From Streptomyces venezuelae (lineage in GTDB: Bacteria; Actinomycetota; Actinomycetes; Streptomycetales; Streptomycetaceae), in NCBI RefSeq assembly GCF_008642355.1, contig NZ_CP029193.1, positions 7,898,001 to 7,962,000 on the forward strand: 64,000 bases of DNA, given 5' to 3'. The position numbers were made by a program, and so were the translations under genes. This document shows positions 24,362 to 32,396 of this stretch, piece after piece. The stretch's first letter is position 1, and the number at the start of each line of letters is the position of its first letter. A model generated the notes under the pieces. It had not been told where the DNA came from, did not search any database, and was given only the letters and a program-made list of their open reading frames with translations.

Positions 24362-26605
24362 CTCGGGCGCCGCGAGCGGAACCCCCAACGGGCGGGCCAG
24401 ACCGACGATGCCCTCGTCGAGCCGTTGCAGGTGCCGCAGCACGCGGAACGCCACCGAACCGGTCCGCAGCACCTCGTGGCGGCCGCTGTCGAGCATCGAG
24501 GCGATGCTCGACCCGGACTCGATGACGCCGTCGGGCTCCTCGTCGCGCACCTGGGCCGCGATCAGGTCGATGTTGTGCGTGATGCGGCGCCCGGCGAGCG
24601 CGAGGCGCGCGTCGGCCGCGACGCTCTTGCTGGAGGGCACCAACTCGGCCGTCGCCGCCAGCGAACGGGCGTGGTAGGCGCAGGTCTCCAGGAGCGCGAC
24701 GATGTAGCGGGCCGTCTGCCTGCGGGCCCGCAGCGGGGCGATCGGGTGCGTCAGCGGTTTCGTGGAGCTGCGCAGATCGTCCAGCGCGGTGTCCAGGTCG
24801 CGTGCCAGGTCCACGAGGTCGACCGCGGGCCCGCCACTGAGCTGCGACACGGCGGCCGACACGACGTCCCGCAGCCGCCCGAGAACCGTGCCGAGCTCCT
24901 CGTCGGTGCGGTGCGAGGTACGCACCGGAAGCACCAGGACCGCCGCGATGATCCCGCAGGCCGCGCCCAGCGCCGTCTCCTCGATCCGCAGCACCAGGAC
25001 GTCGAGGCTGTACGTGTTGAGCAGGGTGTAGAGCAGGCCGAGCATCGCCGTGACGAAGAACGACATCATCGCGTAGGAGAGCGGCGCGGTGAAGAACATG
25101 CCGAAGACGCAGAGCACGACGAGGGCGAACGCCGCCCATGTGTGGTTGCCGACGGCGCCGGCCAGCGCCACCCCGGCCACCACGCCGAGCACCGTGCCGA
25201 CCAGGCGACGGTAGCCCTTGACCATGATCTCGCCCGTGGACGCGGTGTTGAGGAAGACGACCCAGCAGGTCAGCACCGCCCAGTACCACCGCTGCGTGGA
25301 CAGGAACTCGCCGCCCACGATGGCGAGCGCGGAGCCGACCGAGACCTGCACGGCCGCCCGGGTGGTCGGCCGCCGCAGTCCGGTCTGGTCCTCCGCCGCC
25401 TCCGCGGCCTCACCGGATATCGAGATCTCCTCGGCCTCGAACTCCTCACGCGACCGCATGACCTCCGGGCTGTCGTACTCCTCGTCCTGGGCCCCGTCGG
25501 TCGCGAGCCGCAGCCCCAGGATGGCGCGCGCCGCCTCACCGATCGCACGGAAGCAGTCCTGGATCGCCGGGGAACCCTGCGGCAGGCCCTGCTCCTCGCG
25601 GTAGCCGAGCAGCCGGTTGCGTACGTACGGCAGCGCCGTGCCGCGGTCGTCGGGCACCAGGCGCACCACGAGCAGGTGCAGGGCGCGCAGGTCCCTGCGC
25701 AGGGCGGTGCCCGCGTCGGGACCGATGCGGCCGCGCCGGGAGAGGGGGACGGGGGCGCTCGGCAGGTGCAGGGTGAGCGTCTCCACGCGTTCCGCGCTGC
25801 GGGCGTTGAGGAGCAGGACGCCGAGGCGTTCCGCGGCGATCTCGGCGTCGGCCACCCTGCGCTGCAGCAGCGCCGCCGCCGCCGCGTCGCGCGAGCCCTC
25901 GTCCAGCCGCCCCTGGATCATCAGCGCGGCCTCGTGCAGCCGTGCGGTGCTGCGCCGCAGGTCGTCCAGGACCTTCTCCGGGCCCTCGCCGGAGTCCGTG
26001 TCCGCGTCGAGCAGTTCGATCTGGTGGGCGATGAGCTGGGCGAGCCGTGCCCGGAACGCCTCGCGCAGCCGCGCCAGGGTGCGCTCCGGGGTCTCCGGCA
26101 CCACGGCGAACCGCACGACCGCGCTGCTCGCGAAGGCGATGGTCAGAGTCAGATAGAGCGTGGGCAGCGCAGACGTGGACGCGCTGACGAAGAGCGAGAC
26201 GAAGTAGACCTGGAAGCCGATGAGCCCGAGCGCGGTGCCGCGGTCGCCGAACCGGCGGCAGTAGACCGCACCGAAGATCAGGACGATGAAGAACACGTCC
26301 CCGGCCACGACGCGGGAGTTGAGCAGCGCCCCCAGCGAGATGGCCGCGAGCGCGACCGGCAGCCCGAGCGCCAGGGTGATCGCCTGGCCCCGCACCTCCT
26401 TCTCCTGGATCGCGAACGTGGCGACCATCGCCGTCATCGCGCCCGCGACGAGGTGCGTCACCGACGTGCCGAGCGGCGCGAGCACGGCGAGCGCGAGGAG
26501 GATCGCCCCGACCGTGCGCAGTCCCGCCATGAGCCGCAGGAGCCCGGGGTCGGATGCCGAGTAGCGGTCCCAGATGCCCTTCGCCGTCCGTCGTACCACT
26601 GCCAT
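24329..26605 (-). CDS. FUSC family membrane protein
   Basis: A 758-aa inner-membrane protein with the FUSC (fusaric-acid resistance-like) layout: two blocks of about six membrane helices (first about 24-170, second about 415-560), each followed by a long cytosolic helical segment. Seen: LRTVGAILLALAVLAPLG, VRGQAITLALGLPVALAAI and YWAVLTCWVVFLNTAS, with GEIMVKGYRRLVGTVLGVVAG as the family-typical loop (RxxGTxxG). Relatives export aromatic acids; the substrate here is unknown. ATG 26605 begins the clear N-terminal helix. Confidence 0.9.
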   Translation of the reverse strand: MAVVRRTAKGIWDRYSASDPGLLRLMAGLRTVGAILLALAVLAPLGTSVTHLVAGAMTAMVATFAIQEKEVRGQAITLALGLPVALAAISLGALLNSRVVAGDVFFIVLIFGAVYCRRFGDRGTALGLIGFQVYFVSLFVSASTSALPTLYLTLTIAFASSAVVRFAVVPETPERTLARLREAFRARLAQLIAHQIELLDADTDSGEGPEKVLDDLRRSTARLHEAALMIQGRLDEGSRDAAAAALLQRRVADAEIAAERLGVLLLNARSAERVETLTLHLPSAPVPLSRRGRIGPDAGTALRRDLRALHLLVVRLVPDDRGTALPYVRNRLLGYREEQGLPQGSPAIQDCFRAIGEAARAILGLRLATDGAQDEEYDSPEVMRSREEFEAEEISISGEAAEAAEDQTGLRRPTTRAAVQVSVGSALAIVGGEFLSTQRWYWAVLTCWVVFLNTASTGEIMVKGYRRLVGTVLGVVAGVALAGAVGNHTWAAFALVVLCVFGMFFTAPLSYAMMSFFVTAMLGLLYTLLNTYSLDVLVLRIEETALGAACGIIAAVLVLPVRTSHRTDEELGTVLGRLRDVVSAAVSQLSGGPAVDLVDLARDLDTALDDLRSSTKPLTHPIAPLRARRQTARYIVALLETCAYHARSLAATAELVPSSKSVAADARLALAGRRITHNIDLIAAQVRDEEPDGVIESGSSIASMLDSGRHEVLRTGSVAFRVLRHLQRLDEGIVGLARPLGVPLAAPESASEPERRLP

Positions 26606-26761
26606 CGTGTCGCCCGTACTCCCCGTCGCTCGCTCGGTGCCTGTCGGTGATCCCCAGCATCGCACGACACCGTTTCGGGAGGTCAACGGCGTGGGGCGGG
26701 CTGCCGAACGGCGTGCGCCGCCGGTCGAGTAGGGTTTCGCTCCCGCACTCGAGGAGGCACC

Positions 26762-26803
26762 GTGGCGCCGATCACCCGCACGTCGCACAGGACCCGGGCG
26801 TGA
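26762..26803 (+). CDS. 13-codon upstream ORF before the peroxiredoxin gene
   Basis: A GTG-started ORF encoding MAPITRTSHRTRA has a strong ribosome site (GAGGAGG) 4 nt upstream. Its TGA overlaps the peroxiredoxin GTG by 4 nt. It would feed ribosomes onto the peroxiredoxin start, whose own site (AGGA) is weaker. Whether it is translated is inferred. Confidence 0.5.
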   Translation: MAPITRTSHRTRA

Positions 26804-27270
26804 CGGCGCGCGTGGCGGTGGGCGACACCGTCGAGGACTTCACGCTGCCGGACGAGACCGGCACGCCGCTCAGCCTCTCCGAACTCCTCCGGGACGGCCC
26901 GGTGGTGCTGTTCTTCTACCCGGCGGCCCTCACCCCCGGGTGCACGGCGGAGGCCTGCCACTTCCGTGACCTCGCCGCCGAGTTCGACGCCGCCGGCGCG
27001 CGGCCCGTGGGCATCAGCGGCGACGAGGTCGACCGGCAACGGGAGTTCACGGAGCGTCACACCCTGGGCTTCCCGCTGCTCGCGGACCCCGAGGGCGTGG
27101 TGCGCGGCCGGTTCGGCGTGACCCGCGGCTTCTCGCTCGCGCCCACGAAGCGGGCCACGTTCGTCATCGGCAAGGACCGCACGGTGGTGGAGGTGGTCCG
27201 CAGCGAGTTCCGGATGAGCGCCCACGCGGACCGCGCACTGGCGGCGGTGCAACGCCTGGCCACGGGCTGA
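26800..27270 (+). CDS. peroxiredoxin (BCP/PrxQ type)
   Basis: A 156-aa thiol peroxidase. FFYPAALTPGCTAEACHFRD (about residues 36-55) carries the peroxidatic Cys in TPGCT and the resolving Cys five residues later, as in the PrxQ/BCP group. GISGDEVDRQREFTERHTLGFPLLADPEG and RATFVIGKDRTVVEV complete the fold. It reduces hydroperoxides in the cytosol with thioredoxin-like donors. Start GTG 26800 is fixed by the length of the family and the overlap with the upstream short ORF. Confidence 0.92.
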   Translation: MTARVAVGDTVEDFTLPDETGTPLSLSELLRDGPVVLFFYPAALTPGCTAEACHFRDLAAEFDAAGARPVGISGDEVDRQREFTERHTLGFPLLADPEGVVRGRFGVTRGFSLAPTKRATFVIGKDRTVVEVVRSEFRMSAHADRALAAVQRLATG

Positions 27271-27339
27271 GCCTGCGCGGACCCCGGCTCATCGCGAGGC
27301 GTGGAGCCAGTCCGTGTAGGGGTGGGGCGGGTGATCGTG

Positions 27340-27361
27340 CAGGTGAGCCGCGTCTCACCTG
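27340..27361. terminator. perfect hairpin after the peroxiredoxin gene
   Basis: CAGGTGAG (27340-27347) and CTCACCTG (27354-27361) form a perfect 8-bp stem with a 6-nt loop, 70 nt after the peroxiredoxin stop and 14 nt before the PadR operator. It is either a terminator or a second regulator site. Confidence 0.5.
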
Positions 27362-27375
27362 ACCTGTGCCGCTTG

Positions 27376-27397
27376 TCTATGCAACGAGTTGCATAGA
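27376..27397. promoter_or_regulatory. PadR operator, perfect 10-bp inverted repeat
   Basis: TCTATGCAAC (27376-27385) and GTTGCATAGA (27388-27397) form a perfect inverted repeat with a 2-nt centre. The outer ATGC/GCAT spacing is like known PadR operators. It ends where the AAGG ribosome site of the padR-type gene begins, so bound repressor would block transcription start or elongation. Confidence 0.7.
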
Positions 27398-27408
27398 AGG
27401 ATTCGGGC

Positions 27409-28020
27409 ATGGCGCTCGAGCACGCGATTCTCGTCTCCCTGCTGGAGAAGCCGGGCTCCGGATACGAACTCGCCCGGCGGTTCGACCGGTCCATCGGCTA
27501 CTTCTGGGCGGCCACCCACCAGCAGATCTACCGCGTCCTCAAACGCATGGAGGGCGACGGCTGGATCGACGTCCGCGAGGTGGTCCAGCAGGACCGGCCG
27601 GACAAGAAGGAGTACTCCGTCGCGCCGGCCGGCCGGGCCGTGCTTTCCCAGTGGCTGCACGAGCCGATCGAACCCGAGAGCGTCCGGCACGAGCTCGCCG
27701 TGAAGATCCGCGGCGCCGCCTTCGACGACCCGGCCGCGCTGATCCACGAGGTGGAGCGGCACCGCCAGGCCCACGCCGACCGCCTCGCGCACTACCTCGC
27801 GGGGGAGCGGCGCGACTTCACGAGATCGGGCACGGGATCGGGCACGGGCACGGACGCCGCGGCCCGCGACACGCCCGGGGCCGAGGCCCGCGCGCAACTC
27901 GACGCCGGACAGGAACTCCAGCACGTCGTGCTGCGCGGCGGCATCGCGTACGAGCGGATGACCCTCGCCTGGCTCGACGACGTGCTCGCCACCCTCCACC
28001 GACTCGACCCCGAGCGCTAG
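27409..28020 (+). CDS. PadR family transcriptional regulator
   Basis: A 203-aa PadR-type repressor. The winged helix covers about residues 1-85: LEHAILVSLLEKPGSGYELARRFDRS, YFWAATHQQIYRVLKRMEGDGWI, and DKKEYSVAPAGRAVLSQWL. The C-terminal Vir_C-like helical domain ends AYERMTLAWLDDVLATL and contains a Gly/Ser/Thr-rich stretch near 140-150. AAGG precedes ATG 27409 by 8 nt. It lies 34 bp before the acyl-CoA dehydrogenase gene and the two probably share the operator-controlled promoter. Confidence 0.93.
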   Translation: MALEHAILVSLLEKPGSGYELARRFDRSIGYFWAATHQQIYRVLKRMEGDGWIDVREVVQQDRPDKKEYSVAPAGRAVLSQWLHEPIEPESVRHELAVKIRGAAFDDPAALIHEVERHRQAHADRLAHYLAGERRDFTRSGTGSGTGTDAAARDTPGAEARAQLDAGQELQHVVLRGGIAYERMTLAWLDDVLATLHRLDPER

Positions 28021-28054
28021 CGCACCCCCCTACCTCCTGGAAAGGCGAACCGCC

Positions 28055-29779
28055 ATGGCCGACCCGCTGCTGTTCAACCCGAACACCTACGACCCGACCC
28101 ACTTCGACCCCGAGACCCGCAGGCTGCTGCGCGCGACCGTCGACTGGTTCGAGGCCCGCGGCAAGCGCAAGCTGATCGAGGACTACCGCACCCGCGCCTG
28201 GCTCGCCGACTTCCTGGAGTTCTCCGCGAAGGAAGGGCTGTTCGCGACCTTCCTCACCCCGGCGTCCGCCGCGGGCGAGGGGCAGGACGACAAGCGCTGG
28301 GACACCGCCCGCATCGCCGCGCTCAACGAGATCTTCGGCTTCTACGGCCTCGACTACTGGTACGCCTGGCAGGTCACCATCCTCGGCCTCGGCCCGGTCT
28401 GGCAGAGCGAGAACCCGGCCGCCCGCACGCGCGCGGCCGAACTCCTCGCGCAAGGCGAGGTGTTCGCCTTCGGCCTGTCCGAGAAGAGTCACGGCGCCGA
28501 CATCTACTCCACCGACATGCTCCTCGAGCCGGACGGCGACGGCGGCTTCCGGGCCACCGGCTCCAAGTACTACATCGGCAACGGCAACGCCGCAGGACTC
28601 GTCTCCGTCTTCGGCCGCCGCACTGACATCGAGGGCCCCGACGGCTACGTCTTCTTCGCCGCCGACAGCCGCCACGACGCCTACCACCTGGTCAAGAACG
28701 TCGTCGACTCGTCGAAGTACGTGAGCGAGTTCCGCCTGGAGAACTACCCGGTCGGCCCCGACGACGTGCTGCACACCGGCCGCGCCGCCTTCGACGCCGC
28801 CCTCAACACCGTCAACGTCGGCAAGTTCAACCTGTGCACCGCCTCGATCGGCATCTGCGAGCACGCGATGTACGAGGCGGTCACCCACGCCCACAACCGC
28901 ATCCTCTACGGGCGCCCCGTCACCGCCTTCCCGCACGTGCGTCGCGAGCTCACCGACGCCTACGTCCGCCTCGTCGGGATGAAGCTCTTCAGCGACCGCG
29001 CCGTCGACTACTTCCGCTCGGCCGGCCCCGACGACCGCCGCTACCTCCTCTTCAACCCCATGACGAAGATGAAGGTGACCACCGAGGGCGAGAAGGTCAT
29101 CGACCTCATGTGGGACGTCATCGCGGCCAAGGGCTTCGAGAAGGACAACTACTTCGCGCAGGCGGCCGTCGAGATCCGCGGTCTGCCGAAGCTGGAGGGG
29201 ACCGTCCACGTCAACCTCGCGCTGATCCTGAAGTTCATGGGCAACCACCTCCTGAACCCGGCCGAGTACGCACCCGTACCGACCCGTCTCGACGCGGCCG
29301 ACGACGCCTTCCTCTTCCGACAGGGCCCGGCCCGCGGCCTCGGCGCCATCCGCTTCCACGACTGGCGCACCGCCTTCGACGCATACGCCGAGGTGCCCAA
29401 CGTCGCCCGCTTCCGCGAACAGGCCGACGCCCTCTGCGAGTTCGTCACCACCGCCGCCCCCGACGAGAAGCAGAGCCGCGACCTCGACCTGCTCCTCGCC
29501 GTCGGCCAGCTCTTCGCGCTGGTCGTGCACGGCCAGCTGATCCTGGAGCAGGCGCGCCTGACCGGCCTGGACGAGGACGTGCTCGACGAGCTCTTCGCCG
29601 TCCTCGTACGCGACTTCTCCGCGCACGCCGTCGAACTGCACGGCAAGGACTCCGCCACCGAGGCCCAGCAGACGTGGGCGCTCGGCGCGGTCCGGCGCCC
29701 GGTCGTCGTCGACGCCCGTTCGGCGCGTGTCTGGGAGCGTGTCGAGGCGCTGGCGGGGACGTACGAGATGGCGCCGTGA
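28055..29779 (+). CDS. acyl-CoA dehydrogenase
   Basis: A 574-aa flavin dehydrogenase, longer than the usual 380-aa form, with an N-terminal extension (residues 1-70, DPTHFDPETRRLLRATVDWFEARGKR) and an extended C-terminus. FAFGLSEKSHGADIYST (about 143-159) is the family signature, RATGSKYYIGNGNAAGLVSV the substrate-side strand and FNLCTASIGICEHAMYEAV a domain-3 helix. It oxidises an acyl-CoA or related thioester; the physiological substrate is unknown. CTCCTGGAAAGGCG supplies a ribosome site (GGAAAGG). It is co-transcribed with the PadR gene. Confidence 0.9.
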   Translation: MADPLLFNPNTYDPTHFDPETRRLLRATVDWFEARGKRKLIEDYRTRAWLADFLEFSAKEGLFATFLTPASAAGEGQDDKRWDTARIAALNEIFGFYGLDYWYAWQVTILGLGPVWQSENPAARTRAAELLAQGEVFAFGLSEKSHGADIYSTDMLLEPDGDGGFRATGSKYYIGNGNAAGLVSVFGRRTDIEGPDGYVFFAADSRHDAYHLVKNVVDSSKYVSEFRLENYPVGPDDVLHTGRAAFDAALNTVNVGKFNLCTASIGICEHAMYEAVTHAHNRILYGRPVTAFPHVRRELTDAYVRLVGMKLFSDRAVDYFRSAGPDDRRYLLFNPMTKMKVTTEGEKVIDLMWDVIAAKGFEKDNYFAQAAVEIRGLPKLEGTVHVNLALILKFMGNHLLNPAEYAPVPTRLDAADDAFLFRQGPARGLGAIRFHDWRTAFDAYAEVPNVARFREQADALCEFVTTAAPDEKQSRDLDLLLAVGQLFALVVHGQLILEQARLTGLDEDVLDELFAVLVRDFSAHAVELHGKDSATEAQQTWALGAVRRPVVVDARSARVWERVEALAGTYEMAP

Positions 29780-29789
29780 CGGGCGAGGG

Positions 29790-30704
29790 TCACGGCGTGG
29801 TGCCGCGCACGCCCTTGCTGCCACGCATGTCCTTGTAGGGAACCGGCCGGCCGGTGAGTGTGTCCAGCAGGACGCGTTCGCCGACCGGCCGGTCCAGCTC
29901 CACCGTCACCCGCTGCATCTCCGCCTGACTGGTGCAGAGGGCGTCGTCGTCCCGATCCCGCTTCTCGACGGAGGGCGTCAGCACGACACTGCCGTCTGTT
30001 TCCAGCGCCTTCACCACTGCTCCGTCGTCGCAGGCGCTGTGAAGGGCGATCACGGTCACGGCCCGCCCGTCAGCGGTGGTGCCGACGAGTTGTTCGAGCG
30101 GGAGGCCGGGCAGGTCGCGGGCCCGGCCGATCGGTGGCCGAGGGGGCTTCGACGGGTGGACCGCGGCCTGCTTCAGGGGCGAGGCGTAACCGTCCAGGGT
30201 GTACAGCCAGGCCGGGACCGTCGCGGGCCCGCGGCTGGTGGCCACGCGCATCTCGCCCCGCTCCACACGGGTCACCGTGAGGTGCGGCTCTTCTGCGGCT
30301 GCGGCGCGGGAGACGGCGAGGGACCTGTACGACTCGTCCGCCCCCACGAGCGGGCGCGCGAGAGCCCGCTCGCCGGGCCATCTCACCCAGCCGTCCCTGG
30401 GTCCGGGACCGGGCAACTTGCCCCGCAGGACGAAACGCCCGTCCTCGAAGGCCCGCTCGTCGGCCCGGCCGCGCAGCCCGCCTCGTGGCGGCCGCACCGT
30501 CTCCCCGGTGGGGTGATAGCCCGCGCGCCAGGCGGTGGCCGCGGGGGAACCGTCCCAGGCCCTGGCGACCTGCCGGGCACGGTCCGCGAGGGCGGCATCG
30601 TCCGAGCTGTCGCGAGGAGCTTCCCCGCCGCACCCGGAACCGGTCACCAGGACCGCGCCGGACACGGCGACCGCGAGGGGTAGGCGAAGGGGACGGGCGA
30701 GCAT
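29790..30704 (-). CDS. putative lipoprotein of unknown function
   Basis: A 304-aa exported protein. The N-terminus LRLPLAVAVSGAVLVTGSGCGG (about residues 6-27) is a lipoprotein-like signal, but position -3 to Cys25 is Gly instead of the usual Leu, Val or Ile, so lipidation is uncertain. The mature part is Arg/Gly/Pro-rich without a known domain (DGWVRWPGERALARP, LTVTRVERGEMRV). Two Cys pair candidates lie near the C-terminus (SACDDG, ALCTSQ). ATG 30704 has AGGAGG 5 nt upstream. It ends 10 bp from the converging acyl-CoA dehydrogenase. Confidence 0.8.
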   Translation of the reverse strand: MLARPLRLPLAVAVSGAVLVTGSGCGGEAPRDSSDDAALADRARQVARAWDGSPAATAWRAGYHPTGETVRPPRGGLRGRADERAFEDGRFVLRGKLPGPGPRDGWVRWPGERALARPLVGADESYRSLAVSRAAAAEEPHLTVTRVERGEMRVATSRGPATVPAWLYTLDGYASPLKQAAVHPSKPPRPPIGRARDLPGLPLEQLVGTTADGRAVTVIALHSACDDGAVVKALETDGSVVLTPSVEKRDRDDDALCTSQAEMQRVTVELDRPVGERVLLDTLTGRPVPYKDMRGSKGVRGTTP

Positions 30705-30752
30705 GTGACCTCCTGAGTGGAGCCCGGACGCGGCTGCTCCTGTGACGCGGCG

Positions 30753-30776
30753 GGCACGGGAAACGTTCACCGTGCC
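30753..30776. terminator. hairpin after the aminoadipate operon
   Basis: GGCACGG (30753-30759) and CCGTGCC (30770-30776) form a 7-bp stem with a 10-nt loop, about 90 nt after the aldehyde dehydrogenase stop and 49 nt before the lipoprotein start. It probably ends the three-gene operon. Confidence 0.5.
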
Positions 30777-30866
30777 GGAGGGCCGTCGGTCGTCCGGTGC
30801 GCCGCTTCTCGCGCTGTCGCCAGCGTCTCCCTGGTCACCGGCGGCCACACCGGCATCGGGTACGGG

Positions 30867-32396
30867 TCAGAGGAAGCTGACGTTCTGGGCGAGGGAGAGA
30901 CGGCTCGAGTAATTGATCGTGTTCGTGGCCGACCGCATGTACGCACGCCACGCGTCGGAACCCGACTCACGGCCGCCGCCCGTCTCCTTCTCGCCGCCGA
31001 ACGCGCCGCCGATCTCCGCCCCGGACGTCCCGATGTTCACGTTGGCGATGCCGCAGTCGGAGCCCTCGGCGGACAGGAAACGCTCCGCCTCCTGCTGGTC
31101 GCGGGTGAAGATGCTCGACGAGAGCCCCTGGGGCACGTCGTTGTGGAGGGCGATCGCCTCGTCGAAGGTGTCGTACGTCATGACGTACAGGATCGGCGCG
31201 AACGTCTCCCCGCGGACCACGTCCGTCTGCCGCTCGACGCGCACCACCGCGGGATCCACGTACACCGCGTCCGGCGCGGACGGCGTCGGACGACGGGCGC
31301 CGCCCGCGAGCACCTCGCCGCCCTCGCCGCGCACCCGGTCCAGCGCGCCCCGCATCTCCGCGAGTGCCCGTGCGGAGATCAGCGGGCCGACCAGTGTCGT
31401 CCGGTCGAAGGGGTCGCCGATGGGGAGTTTCCCGTACGCGGCGGTGAGGCGCCCGACGAGTGTCTCCGCGATGTCGTGGTGCGCGATGAGGCGCCGCAGC
31501 GTCGTGCAGCGCTGCCCGGCGGTGCCGACCGCCGCGAACACGATGCCCTGCACGGCGAGGTCCAGGTCGGCGGAGGGGGCGACGACCGCCGCGTTGTTGC
31601 CGCCGAGTTCGAGCAGGGAGCGGCCGAAGCGGGCGGCGACGCGCGGGCCGACCTCACGTCCCATTCGGGTGGACCCGGTGGCGCTGACCAGCGCGACCCG
31701 CGGATCGTCCACGAGCTGCTCGCCCACCGCGCGGTCGCCGAGCAGGAGCCGGTGCACGTCGCGGGGCACACCCACGTCATCGGCCGCCCGGGCAAGGAGC
31801 CGGTCGCAGGCCAGGGAGATCAGCGGGGTGAGTTCGGACGGCTTCCAGACGACGGTGTCGCCGCAGGCCAGGGCGACGGCCGTGTTCCACGACCACACCG
31901 CGGCCGGGAAGTTGAACGCGGAGATGACGCCGACGACACCGAGCGGATGCCAGGTCTCCGCCAGGCGGTGCCCCGGACGCTCGGAGGCGATGGTGCGTCC
32001 GTAGAGCTGCCGGGACAGACCGACCGCGAAGTCGCAGATGTCGATCATCTCCTGCACCTCGCCGAGCGCCTCGGAGCGGATCTTGCCCGCCTCGATGGTG
32101 ATCAGGTCCGCCAGGTCGTCCTTGTGGTCGCGCAGCAGGTCACCGAGGCGCCGGACCAGGTCGCCGCGGCGCGGGGCGGGGGTGGTGCGCCAGTCGAGGA
32201 AGGCGGCACGGGCCGCCACGAGCGCCTCTTCGGTCCCGGCGGTGCCGGTCGCGGCAAGTCCGAAGAGGTCCTCGCCGGTGATGGGGGTGCGGGCCCGCAG
32301 ACCGTTGCCTTCCGGGACGGCGACGCCGACGCGGTCGAGTGCGGAGCGGGCGCGGGCGCGCAGCTCGTCGGTGGCGGGCAGGGCGATGCCGGTCAT
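30867..32396 (-). CDS. aldehyde dehydrogenase, piperideine-6-carboxylate/aminoadipate semialdehyde type
   Basis: A 509-aa ALDH7-like enzyme. SAFNFPAAVWSWNTAVAL (about 159-176) and GDTVVWKPSELTP (179-191) line the cofactor site; E263 (LLELGGNN) and C297 (GTAGQRCTTL) are catalytic. The C-terminal AFGGEKETGGGRESGSDAW is typical of the lysine-pathway (AmaB/Pcd) group. It should oxidise 2-aminoadipate 6-semialdehyde, in equilibrium with piperideine-6-carboxylate, to 2-aminoadipate with NAD+. Its ATG overlaps the stop of the DUF1338 gene by 4 nt. Confidence 0.9.
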   Translation of the reverse strand: MTGIALPATDELRARARSALDRVGVAVPEGNGLRARTPITGEDLFGLAATGTAGTEEALVAARAAFLDWRTTPAPRRGDLVRRLGDLLRDHKDDLADLITIEAGKIRSEALGEVQEMIDICDFAVGLSRQLYGRTIASERPGHRLAETWHPLGVVGVISAFNFPAAVWSWNTAVALACGDTVVWKPSELTPLISLACDRLLARAADDVGVPRDVHRLLLGDRAVGEQLVDDPRVALVSATGSTRMGREVGPRVAARFGRSLLELGGNNAAVVAPSADLDLAVQGIVFAAVGTAGQRCTTLRRLIAHHDIAETLVGRLTAAYGKLPIGDPFDRTTLVGPLISARALAEMRGALDRVRGEGGEVLAGGARRPTPSAPDAVYVDPAVVRVERQTDVVRGETFAPILYVMTYDTFDEAIALHNDVPQGLSSSIFTRDQQEAERFLSAEGSDCGIANVNIGTSGAEIGGAFGGEKETGGGRESGSDAWRAYMRSATNTINYSSRLSLAQNVSFL

